A stretch of DNA of 20,583 nucleotides. Source: Botryllus schlosseri (Eukaryota; Chordata; Ascidiacea; Stolidobranchia; Styelidae). The translations under genes were made by a program, and so were the position numbers. Positions within the stretch are counted from its first letter, which is position 1. Each line of letters begins with the position of its first letter. Under the pieces are notes generated by a model, which searched no databases, was not told the origin of the DNA, and saw nothing but the letters and a program-made list of their open reading frames with translations. The stretch covers positions 1-20,583 of the forward strand of contig ATSW01013315.1 of the NCBI GenBank assembly GCA_000444245.1, given 5' to 3'. Shown piece after piece: positions 8,321 through 17,432 of this stretch.

Positions 8321-8690
8321 GTGTGATTGCCTGTAAAATATGCTAAGTCATATGCAAAATAAGGTCAGTCCCTGCATGCAGAATAAGGACAGTTGGGGTT
8401 GGGGTTAGTGTGTTTAGAGTTGGGTAAGGATCCTTAGGGTTGGGGTTAGCCTGTTTTACTGGGGTTAGTATAATTAGGGTGGGGGTTTAGGGCGAATAGG
8501 GTGAGATTGCGTAGGGGTCTGAGGCACAGTTAGGGTAATTAAATTAGAGTTGGTGTTAGGGTTGAAGCTGTCGTCCTTAGTGTTATAAGATAGGGTTTGG
8601 GGTTAGGTTCAGTAGGAAAATGGTCCGTATTGTGGGCGGATTGACCTTATTTTTCATGTAGCGACTGACCTATATTTCATGCAATCACAC
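8321..8690. mobile_element. MITE with telomere-like TTAGGG interior
   Basis: GTGTGATTGC at 8321-8330 is mirrored by GCAATCACAC at 8681-8690. The inverted similarity extends inward through ATAAGGTCAGTC-like words on both sides, with indels. The interior at 8394-8612 is a degenerate array with five TTAGGG and four GGGGTTAG words. No clear target duplication is seen. No coding frame is present. Confidence 0.7.
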
Positions 8691-9459
8691 TAACCCTCCT
8701 AACATGCATGGCTGCTGTAGTGTAAACTATTTTGCTAGGTATTTCACATCTATGCGCGATCGCCCATCGTATTCGTCGCAGCGAGCCTAACATATGATGA
8801 CGTAACAATTGCACTTGTGATCAAACTGAGGCATTCCTAGTTTGAGTAGTTTCTTACATAGTTCGCGGTTCCGTGACGACTAATTTATTTCTCTTATTCC
8901 GCCAGAATCGGGAAAGTAAGGTAAGATAAGTCGGCACAATTCCGACCTTCGGCCGAGAAAGTCAGCTCCAAAGTAATTGTTGACCTACAGGCAAGAGTTT
9001 TACACAGTATTAAAATTTGAAGGTGACGTCATTAGCGGAAACCGTGTGATGGATGTGAAGGGGCATAAATAGCATGATCGGCGAACCGTGAACGTCACTA
9101 ATTTATAGCCGGTACCGGCACTGTACTCTGTTCTTGCTGCAAGTCGTTGTAAAAGTACGTGCTGGCGAATATCGACACGGCTGTCAACTGTTGGTGACCT
9201 TGCATTTGATCAACATATTATCAAATTATATGATTGGTTCATGGTTCCAGTCCGTTCGTTTTACCTTTTTTCCTCCTGCGCTCCTTTTCAAAAATTGCCG
9301 GGGTCTTGCGCCCCCCGTCCATATTTTAAGGACTGCAGTAAAAGACAATGGGTATTGGAAATATTTTGCGCTTCAATCGCGCGAGAGGACCACTCAACTA
9401 TAATTTGCGATATATTATTTGTCTATGCTATATTCGGGATCGAATAAAGACTGCTTTAA
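8691..9459. other. Spacer without recognised gene
   Basis: No conserved coding frame, RNA gene or clear repeat end is seen. The stretch from about 9130 may already be degraded upstream LINE or other repeat sequence, but I could not confirm that. Confidence 0.3.
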
Positions 9460-10035
9460 CAGTCATCGGATACGGTTTCATATTATCTGTATCGAACGCG
9501 GTGTAGACATCCCGAATTCACCTCTGCGATTGACAATACGTTAGTTAATTATATTGGTTTCATTTCATTGCTTTGGGTGACTAGTAAATTAACGTTGCGA
9601 CCATCTATATCAGTGGTTCACAACCTTTTTCGGTGGCAGGGCAAAATTTAGAATTTCAGAGTACGGCCGGGGCCGCACGAATACCAGGGTAATGAAAGGA
9701 ACCCCAAATAGTCACCAAAATATGAAAATTTGCATTGTTCCTATCATTCGCTTGACGCCATTGGCCATTGTGTTGCCGCGCTCCCGTTGTTCAGAACAAT
9801 CAACCTATGTTGACCATTTCGGAGTAGTTTTATTGCCGTGGCGAGATTTCAAGTCGTATTTTTGGAATCAGTGCGACACTTGCTTTCGATAAACACCGAC
9901 ATATCAAATTATTCGGACGCTTGGGTCGCGAGCTGTAGGACTACCAATTATGCTGCTTTTTGCCGGCTAAGCAGTAGGCGTATTCAATCGTGAGTCCCTT
10001 GTTGCACATCTATCCGTAAATTAGGTATTAATACC

Positions 10036-10735
10036 CAGGGCCGTAACAGCACATCGTCAGCCCCCCCAAAAAAAGTTTCGCTTGGGCCCCCCATAGGGTG
10101 ATAAACCGAACTTCGAAGCCCCGAGACCCCCTCAGGCTAGATGACTGTTTACCGCTATTTATCGTCTAAATCGGGTGTCCGTTTTAGGCAGCTTCGCTCG
10201 ACAAATCGCGCGAAGCGCGAAAAATTTCTATAATTCAGGATTGAATCGGTCAATATAATCGGGAATTGCATATATATTGGTAGCAATTTTTATCCTCTCT
10301 CTGCTCACGTAATCAGATTGACCGGTTGAGCTGAGTGAGTTGTGTTTGAAAAGGTAGGACCACTCAATAATAACTAAACATCTTCGGGCGTATACCCGTT
10401 GGCAGGAACGAAACAGCACTTCGTCAGGCCCCCCAAAACACTTGGGTCTTGAGCTCCCATAGGGTGATAAACCGACCCCCCGTGCCATTGTTCGCTTCTG
10501 CCATGAAATCAGGATCCCCGTTTAGTGAGCCAGCGTGGAGCGCGAAAATTTTCGATAATTCAAAATAAAATAGGTCAATAAGATCGGGAATTGCATATAT
10601 ATTGCTATCAATTACTTGTCCTCTCTGCTCACGTAATCAGATTTACCGGTAGAGCTGAGTGAGGTGTCTTGGAAACTGTAGGACCCGTTAATAATAATTA
10701 AACGTAGTCGGACGGGCGGACCCGTTGGTACGACT
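10036..10735. repeat. Two tandem ~350-bp units inside the inner hAT
   Basis: Unit 1 (about 10036-10400) and unit 2 (about 10402-10735) share CATAGGGTGATAAACCGA, GGGAATTGCATATATATTG, CTGCTCACGTAATCAGATT and GAGCTGAGTGAG. The offset is 366 bp at the first motif and 325 bp at the second, so unit 2 is about 40 bp shorter in the middle. The unit starts with the terminal CAG...CGTAAC-like sequence. Confidence 0.7.
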
Positions 10736-11360
10736 CCGTTACATGATGTTATTTGTTATTTCGTTACCTCCAGTCTGCTATATCAAAAAAATAGAATCGC
10801 CCAAACGTACTAAACTAAATTATGCACACGATTTCAAATTGGTAGTTCTTCACTGGCATATAATTCTTCCGTGCGGGATGGTAGCCTATTTGTTTCGTGA
10901 CGTTCAGATTGTCAAGACAGGAACATTCGGCACCAGTCATTTAGGCGCCTATGGTCAATTATACCTATATGTATTTTGAATATACATAACGAGGTTTTCG
11001 GTCAGCGTAAGGATAGTCTTTTTCGGCCAAGGTTTTCTCGCTGCCGATCGTTCTGGCACACTTCTTGGAGTTGCATGTTACATGGCCTAAAACTTTATAT
11101 GTCTTCGTGCGTCGTGGTAATGGCCAACGCCGATATGCCCACTTCTATAAATCTTGCGTATTTTATCTTGGTCGAAGAGTACCCAATAATTAAGGTACTT
11201 GGAAACTTGAAATCGCGCGCGGCGCGAAAAATCTTTGAAAAAGTTGCATAAAATTTCATAAAATACTCTATAATTTATGCTAATTCACTAAATAGTTTTG
11301 GGCCCCTTCGAGCTCGCTCCCCCCAATTGGGGGGCTTGGGGTGCGGCAGTTACGGTCCTG
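10036..11360. mobile_element. Inner hAT family element nested in copy B
   Basis: CAGGGCCGTAAC at 10036-10047 is mirrored by GTTACGGTCCTG at 11349-11360 (11 of 12). The flanks TTAATACC (10028-10035) and TCAATACC (11361-11368) agree at 7 of 8, an 8-bp hAT-type duplication. Copy A reads GTTATCAATACCTATG without interruption at the matching place, which supports insertion here. The right-hand 320 bp match the fragment in copy A. It is non-autonomous, with a tandem duplication in its left half. Confidence 0.8.
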
Positions 11361-12122
11361 TCAATACCTATATCTTAACCTATATCTATAGGTACTGCCC
11401 GTTCAACTGGAAAGTTGGGGCACATTGCATTGAAACAGCAGTGACGTAATCTTAGAAGTCTACTCACAACTTTCCTGCAATCCTAATTGAAAACTCCAGA
11501 CTCCAAGCCAAGCATGAGTATTTTATAAATGTAATTCTTTTCATAAATCGATTTCTCAATATTCTTGTGGGGGCCGCAAGAAGGCTAGCTGGGGGCCGCA
11601 TGCGGCCCTCAGGACCGCGGTTGGGGATCACTGATCTATATCAACAGTGGCACCATATTCCTGCCCAAATCGCCTATTTGAAAGAATCCTGTTTCGCCTC
11701 CAAACCGGTCACTGTCGCCTGGCGGCACACCTGTTCAAAATAGGTTGCGCCGACTCCCCCCTTTGTAATGTGTGTTACGTCCCCGACACGGTTGACCACA
11801 CACTGGTGCATTGCGAAAATATGACTTTCACCGAACATTTCTTGCCGACGCATGTACCACGCTCAATGTACCGCTTACTTTAACCAATTTACTTACTATG
11901 CCGCAATTATTTAACCCGGTCGCCGAGTTTATTATTTCATGTAACTTGTATATATAGTTTGGAAGGTACTATAAACCTATGTCCCCGAGAACGAAAATTC
12001 GATCCCTGATAATATATTTTGTCCGTGGTGCACAAGGCCGGAAACGGCGACACACGCCACTTAAAACTCCTCATTAATAATAATAATAACTGAGAATGTG
12101 GTAGAGATCTTTGCTCGTTTAA

Positions 12123-12392
12123 TTGAGGTGGTCAGTAACGAAGTACTTATACTTTTTGAAGTACCTGCCTACTCACACTACTTTTTAAGTAGTTATAATT
12201 TTAGACTAGTTCTAATTCTACTTGACAGTTTTCAGTTTTGTAGGCAAAAATAAGCGTAGAATACCTACTTACTGACTTACTTACTTACTTACTTACTTGT
12301 GAACCACCACTCCTACTTCTACTTGAGTAGAAATTCCGGTGTTACTTCGACTTCTACTTGAGTAGCGACGGTGACTATTTTGACCACCTCTG
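12123..12392. mobile_element. hAT MITE, best copy of ACTT-rich family
   Basis: GAGGTGGTCA (12125-12134) is mirrored by TGACCACCTC (12381-12390), and the right end closes with the hAT-like CTCTG at 12388-12392. AAGTAC/ACTTGAGTAG words fill the ends, as in Tol2-like elements. It includes an (ACTT)n run at 12275-12298. No target duplication survives. It follows the LINE tail by about 30 bp. Confidence 0.6.
12275..12298 (+). repeat. (ACTT)n microsatellite
   Basis: Five to six uninterrupted ACTT units lie in the hAT MITE. They probably expanded from the family's own ACTT motifs. Confidence 0.85.
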
Positions 12393-12579
12393 CTCACCAC
12401 ATATCATCCTCTTTGATATGATGAAGAAATATCTGCAAACATCGCCGGTATATATTCCCGTCTAATGCGACGAAAAATTTCGAGATCTGACAGACTTTTT
12501 GAACTGTTAAATTTCAATTTTCAATCAGAGATATATGGAACTATTGTTTAACTTTATAATCATTAAACATATGTCTCTA

Positions 12580-12710
12580 CTACACAATCTACCTCGACGC
12601 CATTTATCTTCAGTGCCCCACCCCATATAACCCCTGACCGCTTCCGCCCCCTTCAACTTCCAAATCGCCCCATTGGGGGGATACGATGGAGCCCAGGATA
12701 TGAACCACCG
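12580..12710 (-). mobile_element. hAT terminal fragment, minus orientation
   Basis: The minus strand from 12710 reads CGGTGGTTCATATCCTGGGC, then CCCCCCAATGGGGCGATTTGG and a GGGGG-rich stretch. This resembles the CAGTGGTTCCCA...CCTGGG ends of Charlie-like hAT elements. No opposite end or target duplication is seen. It underlies the second half of the longest open frame in this part (12525-12977, minus). Confidence 0.35.
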
Positions 12711-13749
12711 GTGTAAGTAAGGTATTGTAATAAATCTTTTGTGTACATTCCTACATGTCGATGTATACCTTCGCACTCCATTTCTGCTTATTCTAATTTG
12801 CCAAGCATCGTTTGGATCAAAATGTTCTGTTTGATTAATATCGGGGTGTAATTCTAAGGTAGGTTCTGTCTTCATGAACCACTTTTTTTGGGAGACTACA
12901 CACAATTTTTTGCTATGAGTGTTGCCTGATGAGAACATCAATTCTACTGGGTGCGTATGCTGGACCCGAACTGACATAGAGTGATCTGGGATCGATTTTA
13001 ATTTGACCAGCGAGTTGTGATGTGATATGAAATTTTGTTAAGTCACAGATTTATGAGTGACATCTTACCAATTGCACATGATTAACGACCACTTACTTAT
13101 TGGCAACATGCTTACAGTAGCAGACGCGTGGACAGAAATGTAAAATGGCTTTCCAAATTCACTCCCATCAAACCAAATGCCTAAACAATTCAAATCGGGT
13201 AAATAGATAGGAGGATACTGAAAAGACTAAATACGGTCACGTTAATCTAGCTTCCACTACGACCTAATGCCTGATGCAACATTGCACGATCTTGATCCCT
13301 TCGGCAGTCATTTAGGCGCTTTTTCTTTGCTGCTTGTCTCCGCCTTCTCTTATTGTATTACTCCTTTACTCCGCTCTGCCCAGCTAAACCTCCGAAACTT
13401 CATCACCTCGAACGGGCTACTTCTGAGAATCAAACTTACTTAGAGTCGATGGCGGTACATTTACCACTATTGTTAACTGTAATCTTATTGTATTGAAAGT
13501 CAACGTCGTTATGACGACAGTTTAGGTTATGCCGGAGCTGTATCGTCTGTTATGTCACGGCTGACGGAATTAACAATATCGAAAACGTAAATGGAAATGT
13601 GGGATCCGATCAATAAAGAATTAATATTGATGACGTGACCCTTTCCAGTGCTTCCGGAAGGTTCACAATGCTCTGCGAAGTAGAAGTATAGAATAATTGA
13701 TGACTTAAAAATTTGTTTCAGATTCATGCGTCATTTCTGATACGTCGAA
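12711..13749. other. Gene-poor stretch
   Basis: A 150-codon minus-strand frame (12525-12977) enters this area. Its upstream half (about 12720-12977) shows no family I recognise, and its downstream half overlaps a hAT fragment. AATAAA occurs on the + strand at 12729-12734. I see no exon with good splice sites. Confidence 0.3.
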
Positions 13750-13869
13750 TCCGGGCCAAGTAAAGTCAAGTCCTTTGCAACAATGACTCGAATCAAGTCA
13801 AGTCAAGTCATATAAAAACTGAATGCTGTCTGACTCGATTAGGTCATGACTCAAGTCATCCCAACACTG
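13750..13869. mobile_element. hAT end fragment with AAGTC repeats
   Basis: The segment is built of AAGTC/GACTC words, including AATCAAGTCAAGTCAAGTC at 13792-13810, and closes with GTCATCCCAACACTG at 13855-13869. Inverted, that end reads CAGTGTTGGGATGAC, a typical hAT terminus with subterminal ACTCAAGTC repeats. The left limit is approximate and no left end is seen. Confidence 0.45.
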
Positions 13870-16800
13870 ATATGAAATCGGATTTAGCTGTATTAAAAAA
13901 CGAATTCATTACTGCAATTTGGAATGGGATTGAAATCTCAAATAAGGAGCATGATCAGAACCTAAAAATTTGAAATCCGCCCAACTATGCCATAATTATA
14001 TGTTTATTTTATTATTCAGGCCAGACAGCGATTTCATAGTATGCCTTTTATTCCATATTTAACTTCATCCCATTAAAAATTCTTGGATGGAAATAGACTC
14101 GAGGAATCAGGAAGAGTGTTCAAGTTTTGAATTGTAACCCCGCACCCGTGTAACCGAATTTTCTAGACAAATTAAGCGTGATACGACTACGATCAGTTGG
14201 TGTATGGCCTTTTCCGACTGATGCTGTCAGTCTATTTTCCAGTTTTACGTCATCCACCTTATCTTCGGCCCGTGCCGACGTGACTGTCGAACGTCTCCGC
14301 CAATTACAGTAGGCGGGTCGCATTACACGGTTCGCGGGGATAAGGCCTATCAAAATATTATTTTCGTATTAGCGGAGGACGGCCTTGGGAGAATAATTTT
14401 GATAAAAGATCATTTAGGAATAAATAACTCAGCAGTTGTGTCAACGAGAAGCGAAGTCGATTTCGACTAAAGCAGCGGGAAGACTTGTTGCATTGTTTTG
14501 ATAAGTATACGGTTTCATTCAGAACATCTGACTTTTCGCAGAACACCGATCATTTGCGCTGTCATTCAAGTTTGGCCTTTCGGTGCCATGTAGATATTTA
14601 TTCCCGGACATAAACACGAAAGAAATTAGGGACAAAAACCTCGACAACCGGTAGTTCAGTAAACAAAATTGATCTTTAAAAATCAATTTACACTTTCTCC
14701 CACTTTTGAAAACGGAATTTCCAAGTAGCGTTGAAAGTAGCGAAGTTTCGGGGTTGGATGTATGGTCACGGGAGGGTCTTTCTCCAGACTTCCTCTGACT
14801 CTGTTACGTCTATCAAAATAGTTAAAATAATATTATTAATACTCACTGCTATGCATCGCGGTGGATTATTGTGATATTTTTGGCTAACGTAATAAACAAC
14901 ACCAAAAATGCTATAATAGGCAACTCACAATCACCATACAAGTGTTTGAAAGAAATCCGAATTTCATATCTTACAAGAGATTATCTGACTTTGAAACGTA
15001 AGCCATGAAAAATATCATCCTCATCTGGACTTGCTTACGTTGCTATTGAATTTGATTTGTTGGTCGATTTTAACTCAATGTTTTTTTTCGCCATATTAAC
15101 TATAATTGCAAATGCGTTAGAAGTTAGATAGTTCCATTTGTTGACAGAGTGAACTTGATAACACCAGGATATGTATGGACTTGACTTCGTACATTCTTCA
15201 AAATGCATTAAATATTTGGTTTTGGTACTTGAATTTGCTCTTAGCCAGCACGGGACTGAGTCGGATTTGAAAATATACTAGTCAGCTCATCCCTGAGCTT
15301 GCAATTTCCGGTTAATAACGTTATGGGCAAATTGCTGTCAAATTGCTGTCACGGCTGACCAGATCAGTGCTGGGACTCTGCGATAGTCATAAGACGTTAT
15401 ATTTATAGTTTGGGTTGCATTTAAAACAATACGTGTTTCAAAATACACCTCATTCAGTCATGTTTAACACGTTTGGAACATTATGATGGCGGCCGGATTA
15501 TTCCGGACTATGTTTTTAATAAATGGCGTGATGTGCAGTTTGATTTTGATGTAGTGAGCACAGGTGTGTACTCCTTTGATTTAGTGGAGTGGGATGGGGT
15601 GGGGGTGGCCATACAAGTGGAAATATTGAAGAGGCGGTAACCAGCACCACATTGAGCCGGCTAAATATCGTCATGTATTATTGACTAGGTAGGTTAAGCA
15701 ATCGCTGCTATCATCGACACGGTCTGCCGTGAACGGGTCTTCGTGATTTTGTTACGTTTCTGAAGTCTAATATTACAATTTTAGATGAAATATATGTCGA
15801 TATGTAGACGGCGAATATGATGATATGATGATTAAAAACATGTTTTAAACTATGATCTTGTTTAAAATATCTGTGTTTTCAATTCATATTCATTTTTAAG
15901 CACAGTTATGAATATATTATCTCATCACGCAGATGGAGTCAGGAAGAAAATGGGAAGAGTGGTTGAAGTTTTAGACGGAGAGGCAATTTTAATTTCGATA
16001 ATGAGCTGACTTCATGGGTTCATTGTGACTCTTATAGTGCAAACAGATTGTTTCACAGTGTACCAGTCGAAAATTAGGGAAAATGATGCACGCCATTGAA
16101 CCCCCTGATTGCGCATTTGTGCACCATATATAAATATGCATATGAGCGCTTGTAGATGTAGGCTATTTAATTTAGATGATAATATAGAGTTTTATATTCC
16201 ACGAATTAGAAGTAAGCGTGCGTTTTGTGGTGCTATCGGAACCATATAAACATACCGCGTGTGAAAAAGTGAATTTCATTTCGACTTCAATTTATCATTC
16301 GGTAAATTAGCTATCCATGGCGGCAATCACAAAACATCTTCACCCAAAACAATCATACAGCAACTTCCATCCTGGAACTTGCCACCGTTGGACGTATCAC
16401 TGACGACATCTCCTCAAATTGCATCCGTTTTCGGAATCCGCCGGTAATGTTTCGTTTTCTGGTTCATTAAAATGTGATTTATCGTACGCCGGCAGATAAA
16501 ATACGTTAATTCTCGGTGAAAAAATTCTCTTTTGGCGTTTATTTCTGGGTCTGATTGACGGCGTAAATGATCCAATTAGCGATAGGGACCATAGATATAT
16601 GGTACATCGTAATGCATAATTTCCGCTATTGGCTCAATTACGAATTCAATTCACAACTGGTGTTGTGTCTGCACATTAGCTCTTGACACAAGTTCTCTCG
16701 TTTTTCTCGGATCCTCTACCTGACAACTGAAAACAATCTAGCATTCATAGCCTTACATCAGACCTGCCCTACATCATAAAGCAGGCGTCTAGCGCCCAAA

Positions 16801-17213
16801 TCATACAGTATGACAGACATTGTAGTAGTTGTGTAGTAGCTACCTAAACGTTATAATTCTAATTCATTGAATGCTTATGATACCGCGGGAAAACCATTGT
16901 GCATGTGCTACAACTAATCAATAATGAAGTGTCTATAGGACATCAGCTTGATCCTTGCTTAACCGCACCGGATGTACTATAGGCCTATACATGTGGGGAT
17001 TTCTAATTATATTAATGATTTTATGTGATGATTATCAGCAATACGTGGAATAAACCTACTGTGGTCACATGAAAAATCCTCCATCCTGATGTGAAACAGA
17101 TCGGTCGCAACATCCCAGAAACATATACATTAGAATACCATGAACATCAGTTGAAATTCACCGATAACAAGAACGCAAAAAGATGAATGCATGATGAATG
17201 TGTTCAACAATGA
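13870..17213. other. Long region without recognised gene
   Basis: I see no conserved protein frame, RNA gene or complete transposon. Small items are an 11-bp tandem CAAATTGCTGT x2 at 15328-15349, CAGTGCTGGGACTC at 15365-15378 (possible hAT end remnant) and GTTTAAA-rich text around 15836-15870. A short frame starting ATGGCGGCAATC at 16318 ends after 28 codons and is not convincing. The region may be intergenic or intronic. Confidence 0.35.
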
Positions 17214-17246
17214 AATCAAGTTACATATGGTTCTGTACAATCTACA

Positions 17247-17432
17247 GTGCCGTCAAAGGCATTGTGGTGTAAAGACTATGCAGAGTGCGATAGGCACAAC
17301 TGCGTTATTTATTCCTCTTTGTTTGCACCCATTGCTGTTGCAATGATCATAATGTGGGCCACAGTATATGGTGAGAATGAAGCCAGCATTGATTCCTGCG
17401 AGTCCATGCGAAAGGAAATGATCGCTCAGTGA
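17247..17432 (+). CDS. Candidate terminal exon with one membrane segment
   Basis: An open frame (free of stops from 17214) follows an acceptor-like TCTACAG ending at 17247 and ends at TGA 17430-17432. It encodes a cysteine-bearing stretch (WCKDYAECDRHNC), a hydrophobic run of about 20 residues (SSLFAPIAVAMIIMWATVYG) and a short polar tail with one cysteine. It could be the last exon of a small membrane protein, but I recognise no family, and the donor partner and upstream exons are not found. A chance frame is quite possible. Confidence 0.2.
   Translation: MPSKALWCKDYAECDRHNCVIYSSLFAPIAVAMIIMWATVYGENEASIDSCESMRKEMIAQ

Larger units (their letters stand above)
9611..11633. mobile_element. Outer hAT element, copy B, with 8-bp TSD
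   Basis: The ends are CAGTGGTTCACAACC and, inverted, CAGTGATCCCCAACC. ATCTATAT flanks both sides (9603-9610 and 11634-11641). The size is 2023 bp including a nested 1325-bp element. Terminal and subterminal blocks match copy A at 3033-4536. No transposase frame is seen. It lies inside a LINE coding region. Confidence 0.88.
9460..12089 (+). mobile_element. LINE 3' region, split by a hAT insertion
   Basis: The clear part is 11642-12089. It encodes a LINE ORF2 C-terminus from STVAPYSCPNRLFERI through RLQTGHCRLAAHLFKIG to a zinc-knuckle, C-x2-C-x7-H-x4-C (CNVCYVPDTVDHTLVHC), a stop at 11881-11883, a 3' UTR of about 190 bp and (TAA)5 at 12075-12089. The (TAA)n tail and RTGH-type region suggest an I-like, RNase H-bearing clade. 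Upstream, 9460-9610 is open in the same frame and ends KLTLRPSI, which runs into STVAPY if the hAT and one TSD copy are set aside. The left limit is where the frame meets a stop and may not be the true edge. Confidence 0.6.

Noticed and set aside
8394-8612. True interstitial telomere or chromosome end
   Set aside because: The array is degenerate, short and enclosed by inverted repeats, which fits a MITE interior better.
10725-11251. Frames of 84 and 91 codons inside the inner hAT
   Set aside because: They are not related to hAT transposase, and the equivalent text in copy A does not keep the frames open.
14120-14353. 77-codon minus-strand frame
   Set aside because: It has no recognised domain, and base composition and length are compatible with chance.
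15365-15378. CAGTGCTGGGACTC as a hAT terminus
   Set aside because: It shares CAGTGYTGGGA with the end at 13869, but no partner end or target duplication was found.
16318-16404. 28-codon frame starting ATGGCGGCAATC
   Set aside because: It is short, lacks a family signature and has no convincing downstream splice partner.
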